A stretch of 64,000 nt of DNA from Rhizobium sp. SSA_523 (GCF_030435705.1 NZ_CP129382.1:2908501-2972500); one strand, 5' to 3'. Counted from the stretch's first letter, positions 55,543 through 64,000 are shown. The notes: generated by a model not told the origin, from the sequence alone. Program-made: numbers and translations.

Positions 55543-55653
55543 GCTGGGTGCACGGCTTGCGCCTTAATTTGCCTTTCTTGCGGCCCCGCTGGGGCATGTT
55601 CAAACCCGGTCAGGATGGGATATAGCAGGAGACAGAACCAGAAAGGCCAAGAA

Positions 55654-56277
55654 ATGAGCACTATCCGCTACCATGAAGGCGATATCGCCGCAGCCGATGC
55701 AGCGCGTTACACGGGCGCCATTGCGATTGACACCGAGACGCTCGGGCTTGTCCCTCGGCGCGACAGGCTCTGCGTGGTGCAGCTTTCTCCCGGCGACGGC
55801 AGCGCCGATGTGATCCGCATTGCCGCGGGCCAGAGCGAGGCGCCCAATCTCGTGACGATGATGGCCGATGCGGGCCGCGAAAAGATCTTCCACTACGGGC
55901 GGTTCGACATCGCCGTGCTTTACCACAGCTTCGGCGTGACGACCGCCAATGTCTTCTGCACCAAGATCGCCTCTCGCCTGACGCGAACCTATACGGACCG
56001 CCACGGTCTGAAGGACAATCTGAAGGAATTGCTGGATATCGACGTCTCGAAGGCGCAGCAGCAATCGGACTGGGCGGCGGAGACCCTGTCGCCGGCCCAG
56101 CTGGAATATGCTGCATCGGACGTCCTTCATCTTCATGCGCTGAAGGACAAGCTCACGCAGCGGCTGATCCGCGACAAGCGCCTGGAGCTTGCGCAGGCCT
56201 GCTTCTCCTTCCTTCCTACACGCGCCAAGCTTGATCTGTTGGGCTGGGAAGAAACGGATATCTTCGCTCATAGCTGA
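55654..56277 (+). CDS. rnd: ribonuclease D-like 3'-5' exonuclease (short form)
   Basis: 207 residues covering only the DEDDy exonuclease domain: Exo I IAIDTETLGL (Asp, Glu), Exo II FHYGRFDIAVL (Asp) and Exo III YAASDVLHLHAL (Tyr-x3-Asp). The HRDC domains of full-length RNase D (about 375 residues) are absent; short single-domain forms are common in Alphaproteobacteria. Trims 3' ends of structured RNAs. ATG 55654; longer upstream frames overlap the sRNA and are rejected. Confidence 0.9.
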   Translation: MSTIRYHEGDIAAADAARYTGAIAIDTETLGLVPRRDRLCVVQLSPGDGSADVIRIAAGQSEAPNLVTMMADAGREKIFHYGRFDIAVLYHSFGVTTANVFCTKIASRLTRTYTDRHGLKDNLKELLDIDVSKAQQQSDWAAETLSPAQLEYAASDVLHLHALKDKLTQRLIRDKRLELAQACFSFLPTRAKLDLLGWEETDIFAHS

Positions 56278-56382
56278 GCTTTTCGGGCATAGTCGACTGT
56301 CACTGGCGCACACGCTTCTTTAAGGACGCTTTAAGGCACGCGGTTTACCGTTCGGCGTCATTCGAAGGTGTTTGGGGGTCCC

Positions 56383-57471
56383 ATGATTACGCCGGTGATG
56401 CAATCTCTCGGGCAGGCAGCGCTCGACGCCATGCAGTCGATGCTGGACGAGATCGACCAGACGAAGCAGCAGGAAGAGGAGAAGCGGACCGGACAGACCA
56501 CCGATCCGCTCCTCAAGGCGAAGATGCATGCCGCAGACGAAAGCAGGCGGTCGCAGGGCAAGATCAGCGGCGCACTGTTTTCGATGGCGCGAGTGGATGT
56601 CAACGAACTGAAGAACCAGCTCTATGACAAGTTCGGCAAGGAACTCGGCGTGGAGCGAAAGGAGGGCATGGCGGGTTTTGCCTACGGCCGGGCCATCGAG
56701 ACCGCGCTGTATCAGCTTACCTCCACGGTTGATCTGGAGAAGAGCCTCAACCTCAGGGGGCTCGGCGTCAGTTTTAACACGATCATCGCGGCCATCAAAA
56801 ATCCCTACAGCGACGCATCGGTCGCTCTGGGGGAGGCCATTGAGAAATTATACGGTGATGGCAAGACCACAGCGGCGGAGCGCGGCAAGGTTCTGCAGCG
56901 GCTTAGTGATGTGGCTGATCCGAAAAGCCTCGCGGAACTGACGCTCGTCGACAAGCCCTATGATCCGGACCGCGTCGAAGATGAAGAGACCCGTGCGGAG
57001 CGGGCAGAAGATATCGAAGCCAAAGAGGCTGAAGCCAAGCTCGAGAAACTGCAGGATCTCCAGGCCGCACTTAAGAAGCCCGGCAAATCGCCGGATGATG
57101 GCAAGGATGGTGGCAGGGATGATGGCGGGTCTGCCGCCGGTCGGAATGACAGGCTGGCGATACTTGCCGCGATGGCTGAAGGCGCCTCCGCACCGTCATC
57201 ATCGGGCGCGGATCAAGATGGCGATGCCGGGCAGGATCGCGGCAAGCCGGCTGGACCCCAGGACGGCGCGTCTTTGCTGGAGGAGGCGAGGAGCCAGGCA
57301 GAGGGTGCTGCACAGGAAGCCCTCGCTAAGGGCGATTCGGCAGAGGGACAGACACCGGGCGATCGGGCGCTGGCTGGCGAGGGCGCCCGGCTGCATGTGG
57401 AGAGCGACGATGCCGGCATCTATGCGCTGCTCGCGGCACACGAGCGGCGAAAAAGGGCGGATCTCGCATAG
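56383..57471 (+). CDS. unrecognised protein, helical N-terminus and disordered acidic C-terminus
   Basis: 362 residues; family not recognised. Residues about 1-60 are polar and helical (MQSMLDEIDQTKQQEEEKR); about 60-170 form a folded-looking region (FSMARVDVNELKNQLYDKFG, EKSLNLRGLGVSFNTIIAAI, EAIEKLYGDGKTTAAERGKV) with a coiled coil at about 195-230 (ERAEDIEAKEAEAKLEKLQD). The rest is Gly/Asp/Ser-rich and probably disordered. No signal peptide or TM segment. ATG 56383 is used because it follows GGGGG; a GTG 15 bases earlier is possible. It is 171 bases before a second unknown gene of similar architecture. Confidence 0.75.
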   Translation: MITPVMQSLGQAALDAMQSMLDEIDQTKQQEEEKRTGQTTDPLLKAKMHAADESRRSQGKISGALFSMARVDVNELKNQLYDKFGKELGVERKEGMAGFAYGRAIETALYQLTSTVDLEKSLNLRGLGVSFNTIIAAIKNPYSDASVALGEAIEKLYGDGKTTAAERGKVLQRLSDVADPKSLAELTLVDKPYDPDRVEDEETRAERAEDIEAKEAEAKLEKLQDLQAALKKPGKSPDDGKDGGRDDGGSAAGRNDRLAILAAMAEGASAPSSSGADQDGDAGQDRGKPAGPQDGASLLEEARSQAEGAAQEALAKGDSAEGQTPGDRALAGEGARLHVESDDAGIYALLAAHERRKRADLA

Positions 57472-57642
57472 CGGGTACTTCATACTCAAGTTAATTAAAA
57501 CTTTACGTTTGACGAAGATACTCGTCAGACAACGGCATAGTAACGCCATGAGGCGCTGCGGCAGCGACGCACGAGACGGTCGCCCTGAAACTCCGCCCCG
57601 AGCCGGTCTGTCCCATCAACCGACACTGTGTGGAGCATCGCC
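57472..57642. other. AT-rich gap between the two unknown genes
   Basis: The first half (57480-57540) is clearly more AT-rich than the surroundings (AAGTTAATTAAAACTTTACG), which suggests a promoter for the second gene. No -35/-10 pair is clear. Confidence 0.5.
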
Positions 57643-59487
57643 ATGTTGCCGCCTGTCGCAGCCTTATCGGATATTGCCTTCGGCCAGTTCAGCCAGCCGA
57701 ATGACCTGGCGCGGGCCAGTCGCGTCCAGCTCGGCGCGCCAGGCGATGACACAGCCAACCGCTCCCTTTCCGCCTCCGCTGCCATGGCCAGTGACCGGCG
57801 CGACGTCCTCTCGCTCTCGGGTCAGCTGCAACTGGCGCAAGGCCTCTCCTCGGTTGCCGAGGCGGTGGGCCGCGTCCTGAAACTGCCGCGCCATGACGGC
57901 GAGACCCTCACCGATTATGCGGATCGCCTTGCCGAGACGATCAGCGCTCTGCCGCCCGCCGAACGGGTGGCGGTGCAGCGGCTTCTCATGCAGATGATCA
58001 AGGGCGTGACGCTGCGGCTGCTTGTGGAGGTTCTCAAGAACCCGTTTGGCGCCGAGGCGACACGGCTCTCCCTGCAGCTGGAAATGGATGCCGCTGCCGA
58101 GCGGGATCCGATGGCGCGACTGGTCGTCACCTCCTACCGGCAGAATGACGGATCGACCCTCGCAGCCCTGGCCGGTGGTGCCGGCGCGCCGACATTAGCC
58201 GGCGAAAAACCTCGGTCGGGATCTCTGGCGGAGGGCGGACGGGCTGCCGTGGCGCAGCTGGACGGTGGTGGCAGAGCCTCCGGCCCGCGAGCGGCGCTAA
58301 CATCTAAGGCATCGGCCACCCAAGATCTCCCTCCCACCTCGCAGGAGGGGGAGACTCCCCCACGTCCTGAGGTTGGAGGTCGAGCGCAGGCCTTGGCCGC
58401 TTCGATCCAGGACAGTTCGGCCCTTGCCGCCTCATCCCATCCGCGCATGCTGATCCAGGCCTCGCATGAGCCCGCGAATGAGCCCGGCCGGCTGGATCAT
58501 GCCGCCGGCAGGGGCGCGCTAGCTGCAAAAGCCGCTGCAGATGGAATGCGCTTTCGGCCGATCGCCGCGCAGGATGAGGACACTTATGATGGACCCTCGC
58601 TTGCCCGCCAGGGCTCGCAGCAATCTCAGAGGCCCACATCCATTCCTGGAACGGCAGGTGCGGAAACCCTGGAGCCCACGATCGGCCGCACCTCGGGCAG
58701 GGACTTGGCCGCCGCGGCGGCAAGACTGTCCGGCGCATCTGCCGCGGAGACGCTGGCGCCATCTGCGTCGCACCGTTTCGCGGCCATTTTTGCCGGTGAC
58801 AGCCTTGGCAATGCCTTGTCCTTTGTCGCAAGCGAGACTGCTTTGCCAGGCGCCGAGGCAAAGCCAGAGGCTATCGCGACCCTCTTGCCGAACCTGATCG
58901 GCAGACCGGATGCGGCTCAGCCAAGCGCGCCAAGTCCGCCAAGTCCGCCAAGCCCGCCAAGCGCGGCTGCCGGCGGGCAGATGGTCCAGGCTGCGCTGCA
59001 GCAGGTGGACCAGGCCGATGCCATGACGACAGCGGCCATTGCCGGACCGGCAGCGGCTGATGAGCGAGCGGCTGCCGGCCGGGCGCTGGCGCAGGAGCAT
59101 AGTCTCGGCGTGGCGGCGGGACGTTCCGTTTCCGCCCCGGCGTCCAACGCCGCTTTTGTGCCGCCCTTCATCCCATATCCGGTCGGTTCGGCGACCCGCA
59201 TGAAGGAGCATCCGCTCGTTCCGGCCGTCGATTCGGTAGATGAGGATGGGCAATCGGGACGCAAGAAGCGTGGCCGCGGCCAGGAAGGCGGGCAGGGGCG
59301 ACAGGAGGCGGCGGAGGGTGACGCGGGCGATGATCGCATGGACGAGGCTCACGAGGCTTCATCCGCAACGGCGGAGCTTGAGACCGCATCCCCATCTGCT
59401 GCCGATCCCAAGGTCCCGGTCATGGCAGGCGCGGGAAGGCCTGCGGGCAAAGCCGAGGATTTCTACCGCAGGCTTGCCGCCTGGTGA
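57643..59487 (+). CDS. unrecognised large protein, helical N-terminus and long disordered region
   Basis: 614 residues; family not recognised. Only residues about 45-165 look folded: helices LSGQLQLAQGLSSVAEAVGR, TLTDYADRLAETISALPPAE, VAVQRLLMQMIKGVTLRLLV. The following 400 residues are Ala/Gly/Ser/Pro-rich and low-complexity, including a 9-bp repeat (SPPSPPSPP, 58920-58965). The last residues, AEDFYRRLAAW, look like a conserved C-terminal peptide. ATG 57643 has GGAG seven bases upstream. Third-position GC is high, so it is a real frame. It resembles flagellar FliK-like proteins in being long and disordered, but I see no hook-length domain. Confidence 0.7.
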   Translation: MLPPVAALSDIAFGQFSQPNDLARASRVQLGAPGDDTANRSLSASAAMASDRRDVLSLSGQLQLAQGLSSVAEAVGRVLKLPRHDGETLTDYADRLAETISALPPAERVAVQRLLMQMIKGVTLRLLVEVLKNPFGAEATRLSLQLEMDAAAERDPMARLVVTSYRQNDGSTLAALAGGAGAPTLAGEKPRSGSLAEGGRAAVAQLDGGGRASGPRAALTSKASATQDLPPTSQEGETPPRPEVGGRAQALAASIQDSSALAASSHPRMLIQASHEPANEPGRLDHAAGRGALAAKAAADGMRFRPIAAQDEDTYDGPSLARQGSQQSQRPTSIPGTAGAETLEPTIGRTSGRDLAAAAARLSGASAAETLAPSASHRFAAIFAGDSLGNALSFVASETALPGAEAKPEAIATLLPNLIGRPDAAQPSAPSPPSPPSPPSAAAGGQMVQAALQQVDQADAMTTAAIAGPAAADERAAAGRALAQEHSLGVAAGRSVSAPASNAAFVPPFIPYPVGSATRMKEHPLVPAVDSVDEDGQSGRKKRGRGQEGGQGRQEAAEGDAGDDRMDEAHEASSATAELETASPSAADPKVPVMAGAGRPAGKAEDFYRRLAAW

Positions 59488-59543
59488 AGCCGGGCACGCC
59501 GGCTGCGGCGATCTCGATCTGCTGAGGCAAGCGATGATACGAA

Positions 59544-59572
59544 AAACCCGCCGGGCAAGGCCCGACGGGTTT
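59544..59572. terminator. bidirectional terminator between the unknown gene and rpsA
   Basis: Stem AAACCCG-C-CGGGC / GCCCG-A-CGGGTTT with one mismatch and a 3-base loop; T-rich on both sides (TTTTTCG on the minus strand). It separates convergent genes. Confidence 0.85.
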
Positions 59573-59596
59573 CATTATGCATGACGGCAGCGACAA

Positions 59597-61300
59597 TCAG
59601 TCGTTGCTGCGGCCCTTGAGGGCTGCGCCGAGAATATCGCCGAGCGACGCGCCGCTATCGGACGAACCGAACTGAGCGACAGCTTCCTTCTCTTCTGCGA
59701 TCTCGAGAGCCTTGATCGACAGCATGACCTTGCGGTCCTTCTTGGAGAAGTTGACGACGCGGGCATCAACCACCTGGCCGACCGAGAAACGCTCCGGACG
59801 CTGTTCGTCACGGTCGCGCGACAGGTCGCCGCGGCGGATGAAGGAGGTGATGTCCTCGTGGTTGACGAGCTTCACCTCGATGCCACCATCGTTGACGCCG
59901 ATGACTTCGCAGGAGACGACGGCATTCTTGCGCAATTCGCCGGACTGGGCAGCTTCACCGACGGAATCGCGGCCGAGCTGCTTGATGCCGAGCGAAATAC
60001 GCTCCTTTTCGACGTCCACATCGAGAACAACAGCGCGAACAACGTCGCCCTTGTTGAATTCTTCGATGACCTGCTCGCCCGGACGGTTCCAGTCCAGGTC
60101 GGACAGGTGAACCATGCCGTCGACATCGCCTTCGAGGCCGATGAACAGGCCGAATTCGGTCTTGTTCTTGACTTCGCCTTCCACTTCCGTGCCAGCCGGA
60201 TGGCTGAAGGCAAAGGCCTGCCACGGGTTTTCAAGCGTCTGCTTCAGGCCAAGCGAGATACGGCGCTTGGACGGATCGACTTCGAGAACCACCACGTCAA
60301 CTTCCTGGCTCGTGGACAGGATCTTGCCGGGATGAACGTTCTTCTTCGTCCAGGACATTTCGGAAATGTGGATGAGGCCTTCGATGCCCGGCTCCAGCTC
60401 AACGAACGCGCCGTAGTCGGTGATGTTCGTGACGGTACCGGAGATCTTCTTGCCAACCGGATACTTGGCGGAGATGCCATCCCACGGATCGGACTCGAGC
60501 TGCTTCATGCCGAGCGAGATACGATGGGTTTCCTGGTTGATGCGGATGATCTGAACCTTGACCTGCTGGCCGATGTTCAGGATTTCCGACGGATGGTTCA
60601 CGCGGCGCCATGCCATGTCGGTGACGTGCAGCAGGCCGTCAATGCCGCCGAGGTCGACGAACGCACCGTAATCGGTGATGTTCTTGACGACGCCGTCAAC
60701 AACCTGGCCTTCTTCGAGGTTCTGCACGATTTCGGACCGCTGCTCGGCGCGCGACTCTTCGAGAACCGTACGGCGCGAGACCACGATGTTGCCGCGACGC
60801 TTGTCCATCTTGAGGATTTCGAAGGGCTGCGGGTTGTGCATCAGCGGGGTCACGTCGCGGATCGGACGAATGTCGACCTGCGAACGCGGCAGGAAGGCAA
60901 CGGCGCCGTCGAGGTCGACCGTGAAGCCACCCTTGACCTGGTTGAAGATGACGCCTTCAACGCGCTCGCCAGCTTCAAACTTGGCTTCCAGCTTGATCCA
61001 GCTTTCTTCGCGGCGAGCCTTCTCGCGCGACAGAACGGCTTCGCCGAGAGCATTCTCGATGCGCTCGACATACACTTCAACTTCGTCGCCGACCTTGAGC
61101 GAGCCGTCCTTGCCCTTGGCGCCGAATTCCTTCAGCGGTACGCGACCTTCAACCTTGAGGCCGACGTCGATAACGGCAACGTCCTTCTCGATCGCCGTGA
61201 CCGTACCCTTGGCAACATAGCCTTCGGCAAGATCGTTGGAGGCGAAGGATTCTTCGAGGAGGGCTGCGAAATCCTCCCGCGTGGGGTTTGCTACTGACAT
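59597..61300 (-). CDS. rpsA: 30S ribosomal protein S1
   Basis: 567 residues, six S1 repeats (examples VVDGVVKNITDYGAFVDLGG and ISGTVTNITDYGAFVELEP), the normal alphaproteobacterial size. Binds mRNA leaders on the 30S subunit. ATG 61300 has AGGAG six bases upstream. A small stem-loop just upstream (61315-61331) could be involved in autocontrol. Downstream of cmk with 167 bases between. Confidence 0.98.
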   Translation of the reverse strand: MSVANPTREDFAALLEESFASNDLAEGYVAKGTVTAIEKDVAVIDVGLKVEGRVPLKEFGAKGKDGSLKVGDEVEVYVERIENALGEAVLSREKARREESWIKLEAKFEAGERVEGVIFNQVKGGFTVDLDGAVAFLPRSQVDIRPIRDVTPLMHNPQPFEILKMDKRRGNIVVSRRTVLEESRAEQRSEIVQNLEEGQVVDGVVKNITDYGAFVDLGGIDGLLHVTDMAWRRVNHPSEILNIGQQVKVQIIRINQETHRISLGMKQLESDPWDGISAKYPVGKKISGTVTNITDYGAFVELEPGIEGLIHISEMSWTKKNVHPGKILSTSQEVDVVVLEVDPSKRRISLGLKQTLENPWQAFAFSHPAGTEVEGEVKNKTEFGLFIGLEGDVDGMVHLSDLDWNRPGEQVIEEFNKGDVVRAVVLDVDVEKERISLGIKQLGRDSVGEAAQSGELRKNAVVSCEVIGVNDGGIEVKLVNHEDITSFIRRGDLSRDRDEQRPERFSVGQVVDARVVNFSKKDRKVMLSIKALEIAEEKEAVAQFGSSDSGASLGDILGAALKGRSND

Positions 61301-61314
61301 GAAATCTCCTGATC

Positions 61315-61331
61315 GTGCCCGAGCGGGGCAC
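61315..61331 (-). promoter_or_regulatory. stem-loop directly upstream of the rpsA ribosome binding site
   Basis: Minus strand GTGCCC / GGGCAC with loop CGCTC, ending four bases before AGGAG and 14 before the start codon. Confidence 0.5.
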
Positions 61332-61467
61332 GCGATGCGCCGGGGGTTGGTGTTGTTCATACCCAAAGAACAAGTCCGCCCTACACACTTCGAGGGCAAT
61401 CCGGCGCGGGGACCAGGTCTTTAAGCTTTTATTTCGACCGCGACCTGCCGGGCCTGCCGACGGATCG

Positions 61468-62103
61468 TCAATTCCTGTTCAAGGCAGCATCGATGATGGT
61501 CTTTGCCGCTCGAAATGCGGCCTCTATACTCATTTCCGATGTATCAAGCAAGTGCGCATCGCTGGCCGGTTTCAGCGGGCTGTCGGCTCGTCCCATGTCC
61601 CGCGCATCGCGTTTCTGCACATCCTCGAAAATGGCTGGATAATCGGCCGCGGCGCCGCCGGCGACGATCTCGTCATAGCGCCGCCTGGCGCGCACCTCCG
61701 GCGAAGCCGTGACGTAGAGTTTCACCGGTGCATCGGGGCAGACCACGGTGCCGATATCGCGGCCGTCGATCACCACGCCCGGCTCGCGCCTGGAGAAACC
61801 GCGTTGGGCCTCGACAAGCGCCCGCCGCACCGAAGGCATGACGGCGATCCTGGATGCGGCCTCGCCGATCTGGTGCTTTGCGAGAGCCGTTCGGTCGAGG
61901 CCGCCAAGATCCACCGCCAGGGCGATCCTTGTCGCCACGGCCTCGTCATCCAGCGGCAGGCCGGCATCGAGAAGCGCCTTGGCGGTCGCACGGTAGGTCA
62001 GTCCGGAATCGAGATGCTGGAAGCCGTAAGCTTCCGCGATTTTACGCGAAAGTGTTCCTTTGCCCGCCGCGGCAGGTCCGTCGATGGCGATGATGAAGCT
62101 CAT
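61468..62103 (-). CDS. cmk: cytidylate kinase
   Basis: Phosphorylates CMP and dCMP with ATP. 211 residues: P-loop [13 protein letters not shown] (about 8-20), [27 protein letters not shown] and the R-x-x-R-D type lid motif [18 protein letters not shown] 62103 has AAGGA eight bases upstream; the longer upstream frame is rejected. In relatives aroA lies upstream and can be co-transcribed; here a half-length EPSP-synthase-like gene is in that position, 73 bases upstream. Confidence 0.96.
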   Translation of the reverse strand: MSFIIAIDGPAAAGKGTLSRKIAEAYGFQHLDSGLTYRATAKALLDAGLPLDDEAVATRIALAVDLGGLDRTALAKHQIGEAASRIAVMPSVRRALVEAQRGFSRREPGVVIDGRDIGTVVCPDAPVKLYVTASPEVRARRRYDEIVAGGAAADYPAIFEDVQKRDARDMGRADSPLKPASDAHLLDTSEMSIEAAFRAAKTIIDAALNRN

Positions 62104-62176
62104 AAAATCATTCCTTCGTCCTGAAAAATACGCATCCTGCTCGACATGCCTGCACGGTCTTCCCAGCCGATGTCCG

Positions 62177-62923
62177 CTAGGAGCGCCTATCCTCAAATCC
62201 GATCCGGCAGGGTTTCGCGACTTGCCGCCCGTCCAGAATGAGCATCGGCCGGCCGGACGCGTCCATACCCGCCTCGCAGGTGAGGCCGAAGGCGTCGAAC
62301 ATCGTGGTGAAGCCGGAAGGCGGCGTGGCGGGATCGAGAACGATGCGCGTGATCCCGCTGGTGTTCAGGGCGGAGAGCAGAATGGCCGTCACCTCGAGCG
62401 GATCCGCGACGGGGACCTGCCAGGTCAAGGGTGGAGCGGCCCGTGGCCCGCAAAGGCTGAGCGCCGCCTCCTCGGACATGGTCACTTGGAGACCGATGGG
62501 CAGAAACGGCTGTGCCCGCCTTTCCAGCGCCTCGCCAAGAAAGGTCACCGGCAGGCAATGGGAGGAGACAAGCCCGATCAGGAGTGCCGCGGCGACAGGC
62601 GCGCCCGACACATCGATCGGACCCTGAGGCTGGAGCAGCACACCGCTGCCAAGGCCGCGGATCACAAGCTCGTCGCCCTCTTCCGCGACATTCGCCCCCA
62701 GCGCCGCCAGGGCGGCAAGAGTGGCCGCGACCTCGGCAGAACGCGGGACGCCACGCAATCGGCTGGGGCTGCTCGTCAAGGTGGTGAGAAGGAGCGCGGT
62801 GACGGCAAGAAGCTCGCCAGGCAGCGGCAAAACGGGCGCAAAGACGGTGCGAGACGCCTCGACGCTTTGCTTTTCCGGCTTCTGCTGGTGCGACAGTGAC
62901 AAGTTTGACGGGCCCTTCATCAT
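62177..62923 (-). CDS. EPSP-synthase-like half-length protein at the aroA locus (probable pseudoenzyme)
   Basis: 248 residues (255 if GTG 62944 is used). The order of segments follows the first domain of class II EPSP synthases: PG-start, [83 protein letters not shown]. But the substrate residues are gone: the DKS-SHR motif reads ELLAVTA, NAATGCR reads SGAPVAA, TKRP reads ERRA, and SAQ and TRDHTE are lost. The second domain (about 200 residues) is absent: the stop is followed by cmk after 73 bases. It has an intact frame with no internal stop, so it may be expressed. AroA activity must be provided elsewhere. Family placement is by eye; the frame is well supported. Confidence 0.75.
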   Translation of the reverse strand: MMKGPSNLSLSHQQKPEKQSVEASRTVFAPVLPLPGELLAVTALLLTTLTSSPSRLRGVPRSAEVAATLAALAALGANVAEEGDELVIRGLGSGVLLQPQGPIDVSGAPVAAALLIGLVSSHCLPVTFLGEALERRAQPFLPIGLQVTMSEEAALSLCGPRAAPPLTWQVPVADPLEVTAILLSALNTSGITRIVLDPATPPSGFTTMFDAFGLTCEAGMDASGRPMLILDGRQVAKPCRIGFEDRRS

Positions 62924-63114
62924 GCGTCGCGACGCTACTAACACAGGAAAGGCGCGAGGTCACCGACCGGAAGCTCTGGAAATGCTGGGCTTTCCCGGCC
63001 AAGTTTGCCTTTGACATGCCTTTGGACAAGGATTAAGGGGACCGGCTAATTCTTTTGTAGCGCCGCGCACGCGGCACCGCCGAGACAATCGGCCATTTGC
63101 ACGGGGCATCGACA

Positions 63115-63501
63115 GTGGCAAAAGCGGAACTTGGTACCAAGCGCACCGACCCGGATACGGGCAAGAAGTTTTACGACCTCAACCGGGACCCGGTTGTGTC
63201 TCCTTATACCGGCAAGTCCTGGCCGCTTTCCTTCTTCGAGGAGAACACGGCCCAGATGAAGATGGAACAGGCCGAGGAAGAGGAGGTCGCGGAAGTCGAT
63301 ACCGAGAACCCGGATGTGGAACTCGTATCGCTGGAAGAAGGCGATGATTCCGCCAGCGGCGACGATATTCCGGATATCGGCGATGACGATGTCGAAATCG
63401 ACGGCGATGATGACGATACCTTCCTCGAAGCGGACGAGGATGATGATGACGACGACGTATCCGGCATTATCGGTGTCGGCGGCGACGAAGACGAAGTCTG
63501 A
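63115..63501 (+). CDS. FYDLN-acid domain protein (TIGR02300)
   Basis: 128 residues from GTG 63115, which gives the family start AKAELGTKRTDPDTGKKFYDLNRDPVVSPYTGKS. The rest is highly acidic (Asp/Glu runs to the C-terminus). Function unknown. It is divergent from the EPSP-synthase-like gene, the usual position relative to aroA in rhizobia, which supports the identity of that locus. A TTG start 18 bases upstream is less likely. Confidence 0.92.
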   Translation: MAKAELGTKRTDPDTGKKFYDLNRDPVVSPYTGKSWPLSFFEENTAQMKMEQAEEEEVAEVDTENPDVELVSLEEGDDSASGDDIPDIGDDDVEIDGDDDDTFLEADEDDDDDDVSGIIGVGGDEDEV

Positions 63502-63518
63502 TTTCGCACCCCTTCACA

Positions 63519-63554
63519 GGCCCGGATGAAAAAAACACCGGGCCTGGCATTTTT
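63519..63554 (+). terminator. intrinsic terminator of the FYDLN-acid gene
   Basis: Stem GGCCCGG / CCGGGCC with a 12-base A-rich loop, followed by TGGCATTTTT. Confidence 0.8.
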
Positions 63555-63558
63555 AGGC

Positions 63559-63587
63559 TTGCACTCCGAAACGACCGGACGTATTAA
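63559..63587 (+). promoter_or_regulatory. candidate promoter of tRNA-Ala
   Basis: TTGCAC (63559-63564), 17 bases, TATTAA (63582-63587), about 70 bases before the mature tRNA. Confidence 0.5.
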
Positions 63588-63656
63588 GCCGCCACCCCGA
63601 CGGAAGCGGTGCTTTCGAAAGGGTTCCCGGAACCGGAAACTGCCCGGTACCCTGAT

Positions 63657-63732
<76 letters not shown>

Positions 63733-63907
63733 AATTTCCCACCATAATCCGTACCGAAAGTCACGAAGCTCGCGCATCAAGAGCGGGCTCGCAAGGATCA
63801 ACGCCGGCAAGGCTGAGACAATGGCGTCTTCCGGCGCTTTTGGGCCGCATTGGCGACAAACCCTCGTGCGCCGCCCACATGGGCGCCGCCGAGGCTGTCA
63901 AAAAAGA
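63733..63907. other. spacer after tRNA-Ala
   Basis: No gene. A weak stem CGCCGG / CCGGCG (63802-63807 with 63831-63836) followed by CTTTTG could end tRNA transcription, but its loop is long. Confidence 0.4.
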
Positions 63908-64000
63908 TTAGTCGCGCTCGTCATAGGAGAACGCCGGAGCGTTCGTGAGCTCATCCTTGGATGTGTTGACGAAGGCGCGCAACGTATCGTTCTGCATGTT
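63908..64000 (-). CDS. C-terminal end of a protein running off the window (PRC-barrel-like tail)
   Basis: The last 30 codons of a minus-strand gene end at TAA 63908-63910: ...LRAFVNTSKDELTNAPAFSY then DERD. An N/K-A-P-x-F-x-Y ending with a preceding K/S-K-D-E-L is typical of small PRC-barrel proteins, but the fragment is too short for a firm call. The upstream part lies beyond the window. Confidence 0.55.
   Translation of the reverse strand, partial: NMQNDTLRAFVNTSKDELTNAPAFSYDERD

Noticed and set aside
62104..62944. A simple frameshift in a full-length aroA
   Set aside because: Other frames in this stretch do not contain the missing EPSP synthase motifs, and only 73 bases separate the stop from cmk, so the second domain is truly absent, not displaced.

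Overview
The window is high-GC DNA from the chromosome of an alphaproteobacterium, most likely a member of the Rhizobiaceae (Rhizobium/Agrobacterium/Allorhizobium group). The evidence is a complete ccoNOQP-fixGHIS (cbb3 oxidase) cluster with FixK/Fnr boxes, an irr gene divergent from fabA-fabB-fabI, the FYDLN-acid protein / aroA-locus / cmk / rpsA neighbourhood, a DnaX with a degenerate zinc module, and a small RNA that looks like the rhizobial NfeR1 (alpha-r14) family. There is no prophage, insertion sequence, CRISPR array or rRNA operon. Almost every protein is a vertically inherited core or shell gene.

Layout. 0-2 kb: UDP-glucose dehydrogenase and tRNA-Pro(CGG). 2-10.5 kb: cbb3 oxidase structural genes (ccoN, O, Q, P) and maturation genes (ccoG/fixG, fixH, fixI, fixS), each half preceded by a FixK/Fnr box. 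10.5-21.6 kb: an orphan ParA-type ATPase, a non-flagellar-type chemosensory cluster read leftwards (STAS, cheY, cheA, cheW, mcp, then cheW, cheR, cheB), and a divergent gene for a soluble MCP-like coiled-coil protein. 21.6-23.6 kb: a siderophore-interacting flavoreductase and a TerC-like membrane protein. 24-29.5 kb: rbfA-truB-rpsO-pnp and an RsmC-like methyltransferase. 29.5-32.8 kb: fabI, fabB, fabA and irr. 33-37.3 kb: small membrane and secreted proteins, nudC and a HIT protein. 37.4-42.5 kb: SRP RNA, dnaX-ybaB-(MOSC)-recR and a lytic transglycosylase. 42.5-44.7 kb: a GNAT acetyltransferase and an MFS exporter. 44.8-50.8 kb: rimP-nusA-ylxR-infB behind a terminator-like hairpin. 51-55 kb: exbB-exbD-tonB and an Ldh-family dehydrogenase. 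55-59.5 kb: the NfeR1-like sRNA, an rnd-like exonuclease and two unrecognised genes. 59.6-64 kb: rpsA, cmk, an EPSP-synthase-like half protein where aroA should be, the FYDLN-acid protein, tRNA-Ala(GGC) and the end of a further gene.

Most notable points. (1) The locus between cmk and the FYDLN-acid gene holds an intact open frame for only one domain of an EPSP synthase, and every recognisable substrate-binding residue is replaced: a candidate pseudoenzyme. (2) The chemosensory cluster is flanked by a ParA-like ATPase on one side and a soluble receptor-like coiled-coil protein on the other, which suggests a system that positions cytoplasmic receptor arrays (inference). (3) An sRNA with three stem-loops that each display CCUCCU anti-Shine-Dalgarno loops, with its own promoter and an upstream palindrome, is readable base by base. 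(4) Short tandem repeats of 9-17 bp are unusually common, both inside genes (fixI, cheW, cheA, exbB, one unknown gene; always a multiple of 3) and between genes. (5) rimP-nusA-infB and rbfA-truB-rpsO-pnp, usually one block, are about 17 kb apart and in permuted order.
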